A stretch of DNA of 64,000 nucleotides. Source: Longimicrobiales bacterium (GTDB taxonomy: Bacteria; Gemmatimonadota; Gemmatimonadetes; Longimicrobiales; Gaopeijiaceae). Positions within the stretch are counted from its first letter, which is position 1, and the number at the start of each line of letters is the position of its first letter. The position numbers were made by a program, and so were the translations under genes. Location of the stretch: the NCBI GenBank assembly GCA_951828585.1, contig OX639991.1, forward strand, positions 1,954,576 through 2,018,575. Reading direction: 5' to 3'. Positions 53,604 to 64,000 of the stretch are shown here, one piece after another. The notes under the pieces are model-generated. The model had not been told where the DNA came from, made no database searches, and worked only from the letters and a program-made list of their open reading frames with translations.

Positions 53604-54785
53604 ATGAAGTTGTGGATGCGGCTCACGCTCTGCGCCTGGCTTTCGGCGTGCGGACCGGGACCGGCTCCCTCCGGACCCCCGCCCGGACCGACGCCCGGAC
53701 CCGTGCCCCGGCCCACGTCCGTACGCTTGCCCTCGTTCTCGCCCGTTGGCGCAGCGACCCCGTGCGTGCGCCCCGTATACGGCAGCGGCTCCGAGTACGC
53801 CCTGCTGCGCGTCGGGTGCGAGGATCGCCTCGAGCCCGGAAGGGCGACCTGGACGGTCACCGGCGACACGGTGGTGCTCGAATTCCTGCCCGATTCGCCG
53901 GGACCGAGGGGCGTGGAGCTCGTGAACACCTGGCCGCCGCTAGATCAGCCGCCCTGGCTCGGGCACCACGTGAACCGGGTCGCCGTGCTCGGGAACGGGG
54001 GCATCCGGGTGGAGTTCGGGGATCCGGTGCGCGATCCCGCACGTGTCTTCGTGGACCCCAGATTGGCGGGCGTGCCGCTCCCGGTGGCGGGCGGCGACGT
54101 CCGGGACGCCATCGATGCGGATACGGGAGAAATCGTCACCCGGCACGACGCGTCGATCGAGTACGCCCGGTCGCTGGGCAGGAGTGTGCAACTGGCGGCG
54201 TTCGACCGCCTCTATCTGGTCGCCTTTGCCGGGAGCACCGGGGACGAGGCCGCTCAGGCCCTGCGGAACGCCGTGGGAGTGGCATGGATCGACCGGGGCG
54301 CGACGCTGGCGAGGCAGCTTCCGCTTCTTCGCTGGGAATCGGTCGTGGAGACGTGCGGGTCGCCCCCGGCGAGTGAGGCCGAAAAGGCGGGCGCCATCCC
54401 GGAGGCGGCCGGGCCGACAGCGCCGTCACCTCCCACGGTGAGCTATCCGGAGGACGATCTCGCAGCCCGTCAGATCGCGGAGCGGATGGTCTCACTCGGG
54501 TTGCCCGGTGGGCCGCTCGCGAAGACGGTCGCCGAGTTGACGGGGGCGGGTGAGCGAATGGTCGTGCGCCCGGTTGTGCCCGGTGGCGACCGCTGGAGCG
54601 GCACGGACGTGGCGGCGGTGATTGTGGCGGCTGCAGGGCCCGTGCATCCGTGCTCCCTGTACGCCGAGGTGGGCGACAGGCTGGTCGGGTGGAAAGGCAG
54701 ATCCGAACGCGGAATCCCGACTGTGCTGCTGATCGGCGAGACGGCCTCTTTCGCGATCGGACCCTCATCCGCACCTCGCCCATGA
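53604..54785 (+). CDS. Lipoprotein of unknown function, cotranscribed with a sensor kinase
   Basis: 393 aa. MKLWMRLTLCAWLSACGPGP is a lipoprotein signal, followed by a Pro-rich linker and a domain with WTVTGDTVVLEFLPDSPG and later AEVGDRLVGWKGRSERGIPT VLLIG. I do not recognise the family. Its stop overlaps the histidine-kinase start (ATGA), suggesting it may be an envelope input to that sensor. Confidence 0.7.
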   Translation: MKLWMRLTLCAWLSACGPGPAPSGPPPGPTPGPVPRPTSVRLPSFSPVGAATPCVRPVYGSGSEYALLRVGCEDRLEPGRATWTVTGDTVVLEFLPDSPGPRGVELVNTWPPLDQPPWLGHHVNRVAVLGNGGIRVEFGDPVRDPARVFVDPRLAGVPLPVAGGDVRDAIDADTGEIVTRHDASIEYARSLGRSVQLAAFDRLYLVAFAGSTGDEAAQALRNAVGVAWIDRGATLARQLPLLRWESVVETCGSPPASEAEKAGAIPEAAGPTAPSPPTVSYPEDDLAARQIAERMVSLGLPGGPLAKTVAELTGAGERMVVRPVVPGGDRWSGTDVAAVIVAAAGPVHPCSLYAEVGDRLVGWKGRSERGIPTVLLIGETASFAIGPSSAPRP

Positions 54786-56523
54786 GCTTTCGGGCCCGCA
54801 TCGTCATCGCAGCCCTGGTGGTCGCCTGGATCCCGGTTCTGGCGCTGGGGCTGGTGATGCGTTCGGTCGGCGCGAAGCGGCTGGCCGAGGCCAACAGTCT
54901 CCGCATGCAGCAGCGGGGAGACGCTGTCGCGGCGGCCTGGCAGGAGGATGTGCAGCGCCTGAAGGCCCGCCTCGAAAGCCTGGAACGGCTGCTGGCGGAA
55001 GACAACGCGGTGAGGATGGCGCTCAGGTCCGGGCGGGGCCAGGCGCTGGACGCAGCGCTGGGACGTTTCGCCTCGGTCGGGGATGTCGGGGTGGCGTGCG
55101 TCCTGGACGAGTCCGGCACGATCCTGGCGGCCAGCCACTTTCCGGGGGACGCGGGACGGCGCGATCCCGTCCTGGCAGCGCTGGCGGAGGTGCCGGACGG
55201 GCCCGTCGTGGGTGTGGTGTCTCAGCCGGAGGGTGATGTGACCGCGGTGCTCAGGTCCCGCCGGATCGATGTGGGGGGTGTCGGCGTGGTCGCGGTGGTG
55301 GGGAAGGGGCTCGCGGATCTGGAGGCCGTGCCCGCGGACCGGGACGTGTGGCTGCTCGCACGCGCGGTGGGGGACGGGGGCGGGGTGGAGCGGGTGGTGC
55401 GGGGACAGGGTGGGACGCTGCCCGGCGGCGCGGAGATCGACGGCCGGCGCCGCATCGGTGGTGTGGGGTGGCTGGGGTGGGACGACGAGACCGAATTCGC
55501 CGACGTGGGGCTGTACCTGGCGTGGCGGGACCCGGTGCTCGCCGCCATGGTCCGGGACTGGGACCGCGCTCTCCTGCTGTCTCTCGCGGGCTCGGCCCTG
55601 CTGGCCCTGCTGCTGGGCGGCATTCTCGCGCCCCGCCTGTCGGGTCCGGTCGAGAGGCTCGCCGACACCGCGCGAAGGGTGCACCTGGGCCGCCTGGACA
55701 CGACCTTCGGGCGCGGCGGCGGCCGGGAGCTGGACCGCCTCAGCTATTTCCTCGACGGCATGCTGAAGCGGATTCGCGAAGAGGTGGCAAGGGTCCGCGA
55801 CGCCGAGAAGCGCGCCACGGTGGGGGAGCTGGCGCGACAGGTCAACCACGACGTGCGCAACGGGCTCGTCCCCATACGCAACGTCCTGGACCACCTCGGC
55901 CAGGCGCACCGAAGCGGCCCCGGCGACCTGTCCGATGCCTTCGCGGCGCGGTCCCGCACGCTCGTCGAGAGCCTCGACTACCTGGGGGACCTGGCCGATC
56001 AGTACCGGGCGGTGGCCGTGCACGGCCGCAAGGACCGCGCGGAGCTGGCGGGTGTGGCCCGTGCCGTCGTCGCGTCCTACACGGAGGTGCCGCAGGGGGT
56101 GCGCATCGTCGAATCGCTGGGGATGGAGGAAGCGTGGGTGGAGATGGACGCCGTGTCGCTCAGGCGCGTGGTCGAGAACCTGGTGGCGAACGCGGTGGTG
56201 GCGGTGGGGGGGGAGGGGGGCGAGGTGGTCGTGTCGCTGGAGGAGGCGGGGGGGGACGGACCGCCGCTATACCGGCTGACGGTGGCGGACGACGGACCCG
56301 GAATCCCCGCCGAGTTGGGCGCCCGGGTCTTCGAGCCCTTCTTCACCTTGCGGAGGGAAGGGACGGGACTGGGGCTGGCGATCGCGCGCCGGCTGGTCAC
56401 CGATGTCGGTGGCAGGATCGTACTTGAGAGCGAACAGGGACGGGGGACGTCCGTGCATGTCATTCTCGGGTTGGCGGAACCCTCGGAGAGCGCGCACCAG
56501 AAAACGGACCGCGAGGAGGAGTA

Positions 56524-56524
<1 letters not shown>
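54782..56524 (+). CDS. Sensor histidine kinase (NtrB-like)
   Basis: 580 aa. TM1 (IVIAALVVAWIPVLALGLVM), a roughly 230-residue extracellular sensor, TM2 (ALLLSLAGSALLALLLGGIL), a HAMP linker, a HisKA box ELARQVNHDVRNGLVPIRNV (phospho-His) and a HATPase_c domain with NLVANAVVAVGG, VADDGPGIPAELGARVFEPF and TGLGLAIARRL. The N, G1 and G2 boxes are intact. It is the partner of the regulator that follows (TAATG overlap). Confidence 0.92.
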
Positions 56525-57897
<1,373 letters not shown>

Positions 57898-58102
57898 CAC
57901 GCCCCATTGGCAGCGCGAAACCACCGCCCGGCTTCCCTCCGGCCGTGCAACCGGTGGCCCCGCGATCACCGCCCCGGCTTCCCGTTCGTGTCCAATCGTA
58001 CACAAACAGCCGATGAGATTCGCATCCCGCACGACGCCGTCAGTCACCCAAATCCCATTGTCACAATGCCTTAGCGTTCCCCAACCTCCTGTCGCGGCCT
58101 CC

Positions 58103-58117
58103 TGGCCCGGCCATTGC
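58103..58117 (+). promoter_or_regulatory. Sigma-54-type promoter
   Basis: TGGCCCGGCCATTGC matches TGGCACGRNNNTTGC with GG at -24 and GC at -12 in correct spacing. It lies 91 nt before the TPR lipoprotein gene and directly downstream of an NtrC-type activator gene. The upstream 120 bp hold short direct repeats that could bind the activator. Confidence 0.6.
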
Positions 58118-58207
58118 CCCTATGGCAGACAAGTGCAACGGCCCTGGCGCCCGCGGCTGGAACGAGATCCGGCCGGGCAGCCGCGGGCCAGGGAACAGGA
58201 GGACACG

Positions 58208-59212
58208 ATGAAGAGCAGAAACGCAGGAAACGACCGTTCGGAGAGGGTGCTGCGCTGGACAGCCGCGGCGCTCGGGGCCGCGCTCTTCGCCGCCGCGATG
58301 GCGTGCGACGGCGAGAAGCAGGACGACCCGATGGAGGAAGTCGCCTATGTCGAAGTCGGCGCGCAGACGGTGATGGCCACGCCGGTGCAGGCCCGGATGC
58401 CTGTCGCGGCCGAAATCACCACGCCGTCCCCGGCGGCAGACACGTTGGAGACGAAGGTGCGCGAGGACGCGGGCCCAACCGAAGACGAGACCCCGGAGCC
58501 GGAGACCACCGCTGCCCCGATGTCTCCCTGGGAGCACTACGACGAGGGAATCTCAGCCTGGAAGAGTGGGGAGACGACCGCCGCCGAGGGCCATCTGCGG
58601 GAGTGGGTGGCGTACGCGCCCGACCATGTGAAGGGCAGGGTGAACCTGGCCCGCGTGCTCATCGAGATCGGGCGTCCGCACGAGGCGAAGGAGCACGCGA
58701 CGCTGGCCGCGGATCTCGACCCGTCGTCGGTCGCCGCCAGGCGCGTTCTGGCGCGTGCGCTCGCCGAGGGCGGAGACCCGGTCGCCGCGCTCGAGATGTA
58801 CGAGGAAGCGTTGTGGCTCGACCCCGACGACCGCTGGTCGCTCAACAACATGGGCTACCTGCTCATCCTGCGCGGCCGCCACGACGAGGCCGTGGGGCCG
58901 CTGGCCCTGGCGGCGCAGCTTGACAGCACAAGTGCGATGTTCCATTCGAATCTGGGCGCGGCGCTGGAGGGAGCGGGCTATCCGGCGACCGCGCTGCAGG
59001 CCTTCGCCGCGGCCGTCGCCATCGACCCCGACCACACCTGGGCAGCCGCCAGCGTGGCCCGTCTGCGGGAGCTCGTAGGAGAAGACGCCGTGCCCGAGGT
59101 GGACATCGACCTCCTGGCAGACAATTATCGGAAGGGACTGGTGGGAATGCCGGACCGGGAAGAGCCGGGTCCCGTTGAGTACCCCTGGCAGGGCCGTTGG
59201 CAGGCGGACTGA
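58208..59212 (+). CDS. TPR-repeat lipoprotein
   Basis: 334 aa. Lipobox LFAAAMACDG, an acidic Thr/Pro linker (to about residue 110), then about five tetratricopeptide repeats: WEHYDEGISAWKSGETTAAE, VKGRVNLARVLIEIGRPHEA, VAARRVLARALAEGGDPVAA, WSLNNMGYLLILRGRHDEAV and SAMFHSNLGAALEGAGYPAT. It probably scaffolds an envelope complex. The upstream sigma-54 promoter suggests control by the neighbouring NtrC-type regulator. Confidence 0.8.
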   Translation: MKSRNAGNDRSERVLRWTAAALGAALFAAAMACDGEKQDDPMEEVAYVEVGAQTVMATPVQARMPVAAEITTPSPAADTLETKVREDAGPTEDETPEPETTAAPMSPWEHYDEGISAWKSGETTAAEGHLREWVAYAPDHVKGRVNLARVLIEIGRPHEAKEHATLAADLDPSSVAARRVLARALAEGGDPVAALEMYEEALWLDPDDRWSLNNMGYLLILRGRHDEAVGPLALAAQLDSTSAMFHSNLGAALEGAGYPATALQAFAAAVAIDPDHTWAAASVARLRELVGEDAVPEVDIDLLADNYRKGLVGMPDREEPGPVEYPWQGRWQAD

Positions 59213-59333
59213 GGGGACCACGACCGTTTCGGACCACCAACTCGCTTACCCGGGCAGCCCGCCCCCCTGTCGCCAGCCGCGCGCGGGAGGGCGGGCCGCT
59301 CGTTTCCAACCACGCAAGACGGGACCGGAGGAC

Positions 59334-61151
59334 GTGCGCGAGAAGACGAAGCTGCAGCCGGCCATGGTCTGGAAGGAGGCCCGCGAGATCATCTGGCGCT
59401 ACCGCCGCCGGGTGGCGTTCGGCCTCGTGGTCATGGTGGTGGGCCGGCTGGTGGGGCTCGTCCCCCCCGCGTCCTCCAAGTTCCTGATCGACGATGTGGT
59501 GGGGCAGGGGCGCGTGGACCTTCTGGTGCCGCTGGCCCTCATCGTCGCGGCCGCGACGCTCATCCAGGGCGCCAGCACCTTCTCGCTGTCCCGGATCCTG
59601 GGCGTCACGGCCCAGAGAGCCATCACCGAGATGCGCAAGACCGTGCAGGCCCACGTGGCGCGGCTTCCGGTGGGCTACTTCGACTCCACCAAGTCCGGCG
59701 TCCTCATCTCGCGCGTCATGACCGACGCGGAGGGGATCCGCAACCTGGTGGGCACCGGTCTCGTGCAACTCACCGGTGGCGTGGTCACCTCGGTGGCCTG
59801 CTTTGCCATCCTGCTCTACCTGAACTGGCAGCTGACCGTCTTCACCATGGCGGTGCTTCTCCTCTTCGGGGGCGCCATGGCTTTCGCGTTCCGGCGACTG
59901 CGGCCGCTCTTCCGCGAACGGGGCCGCATCAATGCGGAGGTGACCGGGCGGCTGGGCGAGAGCTTCGCGGGGGTGCGCATCGTCAAGGCGTACACCTCCG
60001 AACGGAAGGAGGATCTGGTCTTCGCGCGCGGGGCCCACCGGCTGCTGCGCAACGTGGCCAGGTCGATCCTGGGGGTGTCGGCGGTGACCTCCTTCTCTTC
60101 GGTGATCGTCGGTTCGATCAGCGTGGTGATGATCGTGATCGGCGGACGCGCGATCCTCGGCGGCGACATGACGCTGGGCGGCTTCGTGATGTACGTCTTC
60201 CTGACCGGGATGATGGCCGGTCCCCTGGTACAGATGGCGAGCATCGGCACGCAGATTACCGAGGCCTTCGCCGGACTGGACCGCATCCGCGAGCTGCGCT
60301 CGATGTCGACGGAGATCGACGGCGACGAGGGAAAGGAACCGCTGCGGGGGACGGAGGGCGGAATCACCTTCGACAACGTGTCCTTCTCATACGACGACGA
60401 GGTACCCGTGCTGAGGGGCGTGTCGCTCGAGGCGCCCCCGGGTTCCACGACCGCGCTGGTCGGATCGTCCGGTTCGGGCAAGAGCACGCTGGCCAGCCTC
60501 GTGCTCTCCTTCAACGCCCCCGACTCCGGGCGCGTTCTGATCGACGGCCGGGACCTGGCGCGCCTGCGGCTCGCCGACTACCGGCGCCATGTTGGCGTCG
60601 TGCTCCAGGACAACTTCCTCTTCGACGACACCATTGAGTACAACATCCGCTACGGAAACACCCGCGCCACACGCGACGACGTGGTGCGGGCGGCCACGCT
60701 GGCGCACTGCCACGAATTCATCACTGCCTTCCCCGACGGCTACGACACGGTCATCGGAGAGCGCGGCATCAAGGTGTCCGGCGGGCAGAGGCAGAGGCTG
60801 GCGATCGCCCGCGCCATCCTGGCCGATCCGAGGATCCTCGTGCTGGACGAAGCCACCTCGAGCCTCGATTCGGAGAGCGAGGCCCAGATCCAGGAGGGAT
60901 TGGGGGCGCTGCGCCGCGGCCGCACCACCTTCGTCATCGCTCATCGGCTTTCCACCATCCGCAGCGCGGACCAGATCCTCGTGATCGAGAGAGGCCGGGT
61001 CGTCGAGCGCGGATCGCACCAGGAACTGATGGCGGCTCAAGGCCGTTACCGGGAGCTGCACGACCGCCAGTACCGAATCGAGATCAACCGGTTCGTGAAT
61101 CCGGGGGAGGAGCTCCTGCCGGGGCCTGGGGTGGACGACAACCCCGTGTGA
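59334..61151 (+). CDS. ABC exporter (MsbA/MDR type), fused TMD and NBD
   Basis: 605 aa from GTG 59334 (GGAGG-like site upstream). Six TM helices (VAFGLVVMVVGRLVGLVPPA, LVPLALIVAAATLIQGASTF, ...), then NBD: Walker A VGSSGSGKSTLASLVL, Q-loop VVLQDNFLFDDTI, signature KVSGGQRQRLAIARAILADP, Walker B RILVLDEATSSLD and switch His in IAHRLSTI. It exports lipids or drugs as a homodimer. It overlaps the DinB-like gene (GTGA). Confidence 0.92.
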   Translation: MREKTKLQPAMVWKEAREIIWRYRRRVAFGLVVMVVGRLVGLVPPASSKFLIDDVVGQGRVDLLVPLALIVAAATLIQGASTFSLSRILGVTAQRAITEMRKTVQAHVARLPVGYFDSTKSGVLISRVMTDAEGIRNLVGTGLVQLTGGVVTSVACFAILLYLNWQLTVFTMAVLLLFGGAMAFAFRRLRPLFRERGRINAEVTGRLGESFAGVRIVKAYTSERKEDLVFARGAHRLLRNVARSILGVSAVTSFSSVIVGSISVVMIVIGGRAILGGDMTLGGFVMYVFLTGMMAGPLVQMASIGTQITEAFAGLDRIRELRSMSTEIDGDEGKEPLRGTEGGITFDNVSFSYDDEVPVLRGVSLEAPPGSTTALVGSSGSGKSTLASLVLSFNAPDSGRVLIDGRDLARLRLADYRRHVGVVLQDNFLFDDTIEYNIRYGNTRATRDDVVRAATLAHCHEFITAFPDGYDTVIGERGIKVSGGQRQRLAIARAILADPRILVLDEATSSLDSESEAQIQEGLGALRRGRTTFVIAHRLSTIRSADQILVIERGRVVERGSHQELMAAQGRYRELHDRQYRIEINRFVNPGEELLPGPGVDDNPV

Positions 61152-61513
61152 GGGCCCAACTTGAAGAGGTCTACATGCACATCGTGGCCGCGAACATCGG
61201 CATCGTCGCGGGCGTGCTGCAGGTGCCGCCGCCGGCCCTGGCCGATCCCGCCTGGTACGATTTCCAGAATGCAGAATCGATCACCGACAAGATGACGATC
61301 GGCCAGGCGCTGGCCGCATCATTCGACTACGTGGCCGAGGTAGTCCAGAACTATTCGGATGCCCGCCTGCAGGAAGCCGTCGACCTTTTCGGCCGGGAAA
61401 CCTCGGCGAGGGGGGCCCTCCTGCTGGTGATCACCCACTGTCATGAGCACCTGGGACAGTCGATCGCGTACGCCCGCATGAAAGGCGTCACGCCTCCCTG
61501 GTCGGAGGGCTGA
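61148..61513 (+). CDS. DinB-family protein, short form
   Basis: 121 aa from GTG 61148. VYMHIVAANIGIVAGVLQVP (first metal-His helix region), TIGQALAASFDYVAEVVQNY and LLLVITHCHEHLGQSIAYAR (HxxxH) mark a DinB/YfiT four-helix metal-binding fold. Typical members have about 45 more N-terminal residues including the first helix, so the gene is likely 5' truncated and joined to the ABC exporter, or starts elsewhere. Confidence 0.6.
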   Translation: MRAQLEEVYMHIVAANIGIVAGVLQVPPPALADPAWYDFQNAESITDKMTIGQALAASFDYVAEVVQNYSDARLQEAVDLFGRETSARGALLLVITHCHEHLGQSIAYARMKGVTPPWSEG

Positions 61514-61598
61514 CCGAGGGTGACGGCGCAGTCGGCGCAGGCGTTTGCGCAATGTTCCCTGACCGCGCTCCTGCGGGCGGCGGACGACCTGCACGGTC

Positions 61599-61916
61599 CC
61601 CGACCCGGATCCGTCCCACGACAGCACGGAGCCGCGCAGCTACGACGACCTAACCACGCTCTTCGCCGAGTGGCGCGAGTTCGAGGCCCAGTCGTTCACT
61701 GGCGGAGTGCCCGACTATTCGGCCGACGCGATGGCCGCGCAGTACGCGGAGCTGCCCCGCTGGCGGGCGGGGACAAGCGGGTCGCCGGACTCGGCGATCG
61801 CGGCCGCGCGGGCGGCCACCGACGGATTCTTCGCCGCGGGGGTGATCCCCGTCGTCCTGACGCGGTGGGAGATGACGGGAACCCGTGAGGAGGTGCCGAG
61901 TGGGGTTTCACAGTGA
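61599..61916 (+). pseudogene. DUF885-like N-terminal fragment
   Basis: DPSHDSTEPRSYDDLTTLFA EWREFEAQSFTGGVPDYSAD AMAAQYAELPRWRAG resembles the start of secreted DUF885 carboxypeptidase-like proteins; sequence then drifts. Neither start nor catalytic HExxH part is present. The rest of 61917-62075 holds no gene. It contains an RBS (GGAGG at 62063) of the next gene. Confidence 0.4.
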
Positions 61917-62075
61917 GAAAACAGAGAGTGGCCATGCGGGCGCCGAATGGCCATCTTCAGTGTAGCAATGTGGTGCGAATGAGGGTTGCCCGGGTAATCA
62001 CCGGCGGCCAGTTGCGTTACGATAGAGGTGTAGTCAAGGGATCATCGATTCGCGCCCCATGCAGGAGGCAGTAAA

Positions 62076-63230
62076 GTGCGAGAAGGCTTGCAGATGCGAA
62101 GACGTGACTTCATCAGGGCGGGAACGCTCGGGGGGCTCGCGGCGGGTGGGGGGATTGGGGGACTGGGGGACCCCTTGGCTGCAATTGTCGGCGGCCCCGG
62201 GCGCGGCGTTGCCGAGGGCCGTGTACGCCTCAGCTCCAACGAGAACCCGCTCGGAATCTCGTCGGCGGCGAAAGACGCGCTGGTCGAGGCCATCGTTCTC
62301 GCCAACCGCTACCCTGCGGACCAGCACCGGGCCCTCGTGGCCAAACTGGCCGCGGCGCACGAGGTGGGCGAGGATCAGGTGGTGCTGGGAACGGGATCGG
62401 CGGAGGTGCTGCAGATGGCCGTCCAGGCGTACGCCGCCCCGCGTGCGAAGCTGGTTATGGCGGAACCGACGTACGAGGCCGTGACCAACTACCAGCGCAC
62501 GGAGGCGTACGAACTGGTGAGGGTTCCGCTGACTCCCGGGCACGAGCACGATCTGGATCGCATGCGCGAGGCCGCCGAAAGCTCGGGCCACCCAGCGCTG
62601 GTCTACCTCTGCAACCCCAACAACCCGACCGCGACCATCACGTCCAGCGCGGCGATCGACGCCTGGATCGCCGACGCGCCGGATCACGTCTTCTTTCTCT
62701 CGGACGAGGCGTACATCGAATACGTCGAAGACGAACGCATGTGGAGTTCGCTCCCGTGGATCGCGAAGAAGCGTAACGTCCTCGTGGTCAGGACGTTTTC
62801 GAAGATCTACGGTCTGGCGGGACTTCGGATCGGGTACGGGATCGCCCACCCCGACACGGCGGCGCGCCTCTCCGACTTCGCATCGCGGAACAACATCAAC
62901 CAGCTCGCGATCGCCGCGGCCGGCGCGTCCTTCCGCGACGAGGGCCTGATGGAGAAGAGCCGCGTGGTCAACCGCGAGTCGCGGCAGATGGTCGAGGCCA
63001 CGCTGGACGAACTGGGGTTGGAACGCATGCCCACTCAGGCGAACTTTCTCATGCACCGAATCAACGGAGACCTCGCCACCTACCGTGGCCGCATGGCCGA
63101 GGCGGGTTTTCTTGTCGGGCGGGACTTCCCGCCCATGCTGGACTGGAACCGGCTCTCCTTCGGTCTCCCGGAGGACATGGGCCGATTTTGTGACACACTG
63201 CGCGATTTTCGCGGAAAGGGATGGACCTAG
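62076..63230 (+). CDS. Histidinol-phosphate-type aminotransferase with Tat leader
   Basis: 384 aa from GTG 62076 (GCAGGAGGC 6 nt before). MRRRDFIRAGTLGGLAAGGG is a twin-arginine export leader, unusual for this cytosolic family. RLSSNENPLGISSAAKDALV, VYLCNPNNPTATITSSAAID, FLSDEAYIEYVEDE and VRTFSKIYGLAGLRIGYGIA (Lys in TFSK) are the fold-I motifs. It probably works in the periplasm on an unknown amino acid. Confidence 0.9.
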   Translation: MREGLQMRRRDFIRAGTLGGLAAGGGIGGLGDPLAAIVGGPGRGVAEGRVRLSSNENPLGISSAAKDALVEAIVLANRYPADQHRALVAKLAAAHEVGEDQVVLGTGSAEVLQMAVQAYAAPRAKLVMAEPTYEAVTNYQRTEAYELVRVPLTPGHEHDLDRMREAAESSGHPALVYLCNPNNPTATITSSAAIDAWIADAPDHVFFLSDEAYIEYVEDERMWSSLPWIAKKRNVLVVRTFSKIYGLAGLRIGYGIAHPDTAARLSDFASRNNINQLAIAAAGASFRDEGLMEKSRVVNRESRQMVEATLDELGLERMPTQANFLMHRINGDLATYRGRMAEAGFLVGRDFPPMLDWNRLSFGLPEDMGRFCDTLRDFRGKGWT

Positions 63231-63233
63231 CCA

Positions 63234-64000
63234 ATGAAATCGAAATTGATTCTGATCGGAGCGCTGTTCACGTTCGCCCTGCCCGGTCTCGCTGCGGCTC
63301 AGGGTACGCTGCGGGGCACCATCACGAATGCTGCCACGGGGGCGGCCCTGGAAGGGGCCTCGGTCTCGGTGGCGGACCTCAACATGGGCGCCAACACTAT
63401 GGCTGGCGGCGCGTACGAAATCACCGGCATTCCGGCCGGAACCCACGAGGTGGAGGTCCGTCTGATCGGCTTCCAGCTCGCGCGCCGGGAAGTCACCATC
63501 ACCGAGGGCGGCACGGCCCGGCTGGACGTCGCGCTGACCGAGATGGCGATCGAACTTGGCGGACTGGTCGCCGTGGGCAGCCGTGCGCAGCCCAGAACGG
63601 TGACCGAATCACCCGTGCCGGTCGACGTCATCCGGACCCGGGAACTCGTCAACCAGGGCGATTCCGACCTGGTGAACCTGATCCGCAACGTGGTTCCGTC
63701 GTGGAACGCCAATATCCAGCCGATCTCCGACGCGGCCACCTTCGCGCGGCCCGCCAACCTGCGCGGTCTCGCGCCCGACCACACACTGGTGCTCGTCAAC
63801 GGAAAGCGACGTCATCGCACCGCGGTCATCACCTGGTACGGCAACGGACTCGCCGACGGCTCCCAGGGCCCCGATATCGCGGTCATCCCCGGGTTGGCTC
63901 TCGAGCAGGCCGAGGTTCTCCGCGACGGCGCGTCCGCCCAGTACGGCTCCGACGCGATCGCCGGCGTCATGAACTTCGTGCTGAAGAACGACCGCTCCGG
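63234..64000 (+). CDS. TonB-dependent receptor (partial, runs off the window)
   Basis: At least 255 aa. Signal peptide MKSKLILIGALFTFALPGLA AA, a carboxypeptidase-regulatory-like domain (GTLRGTITNAATGAALEGAS) and the plug domain beginning VTESPVPVDVIRTRELVNQG with FARPANLRGLAPDHTLVLVN GKRRH. The barrel lies beyond the end. Start ATG 63234 is 4 nt after the aminotransferase stop, so both may form one operon for an amino compound. Confidence 0.92.
   Translation, partial: MKSKLILIGALFTFALPGLAAAQGTLRGTITNAATGAALEGASVSVADLNMGANTMAGGAYEITGIPAGTHEVEVRLIGFQLARREVTITEGGTARLDVALTEMAIELGGLVAVGSRAQPRTVTESPVPVDVIRTRELVNQGDSDLVNLIRNVVPSWNANIQPISDAATFARPANLRGLAPDHTLVLVNGKRRHRTAVITWYGNGLADGSQGPDIAVIPGLALEQAEVLRDGASAQYGSDAIAGVMNFVLKNDRS

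Overview
The window is high-GC bacterial DNA, probably a Gemmatimonadota chromosome (inference). The grounds are lineage-typical gene types: a TonB-dependent receptor with a carboxypeptidase-like N-domain, repeated 6-bladed beta-propeller proteins, a DUF5117/DUF4953 zinc metalloprotease, LolA/LolCDE-like export genes, Kdo and heptose transferases of a Gram-negative envelope, and frequent ATGA/GTGA stop-start overlaps. No rRNA or tRNA gene was found.

Positions 1-14 kb are a graveyard of mobile and defence DNA. It holds a truncated amidohydrolase joined to a truncated channel-like protein, an intact VapBC/FitAB-type toxin-antitoxin (TA) pair, a frameshifted acetoacetyl-CoA synthetase, and a higBA TA locus whose toxin gene is split by two nested insertion sequences (IS1380 and IS3). 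There follow a Cas3 HD-domain fragment abutting a type I-E-like CRISPR remnant, a second IS3 copy with its own target duplication, an IS110 element, pieces that look like a group II intron, and a D-amino-acid-oxidase fragment fused to a broken Rpn-type nuclease. At 13.7-14.2 kb an OsmC gene carries an in-frame TGA exactly where the catalytic Cys should be, followed by a SECIS-like hairpin. It is a candidate selenoprotein.

Positions 14.9-19 kb hold an intact LolA-like plus ABC permease/permease/ATPase operon. Positions 19.2-22.9 kb hold a minus-strand defence cassette: beta-flower protein, SIR2, HerA and KTSC. SIR2-HerA is a known anti-phage pair; the two small flanking genes are not a described part of it as far as I know. 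An ISL3 element with a perfect 8-bp duplication sits just upstream. Positions 25-34.5 kb are a TA island (AbiE, two PIN-domain pairs, DinJ/YafQ remnants) interleaved with a large duplication of a beta-propeller gene. A palindromic operator, TGTGTAATNNTTACACA, recurs four times between 19 and 31 kb.

Positions 35.8-41.7 kb are a decaying metabolic block: TRAP transporter with frameshifted dctP, intact dctM and almost no dctQ; a PQQ-dehydrogenase pseudogene; a 5'-truncated SulP transporter; and a broken beta-propeller copy.

From 41.7 kb to the end the DNA looks like stable core genome. It holds waaA, then a tightly overlapping plus-strand operon (GT9, GT4, GT2, class V aminotransferase, zinc metalloprotease), an alcohol dehydrogenase, HU, small envelope proteins and a mercaptopyruvate sulfurtransferase. 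Next come a lipoprotein-histidine kinase-NtrC regulator operon, a TPR lipoprotein preceded by a sigma-54-type promoter, an ABC exporter, a histidinol-phosphate-type aminotransferase and the start of a TonB-dependent receptor.
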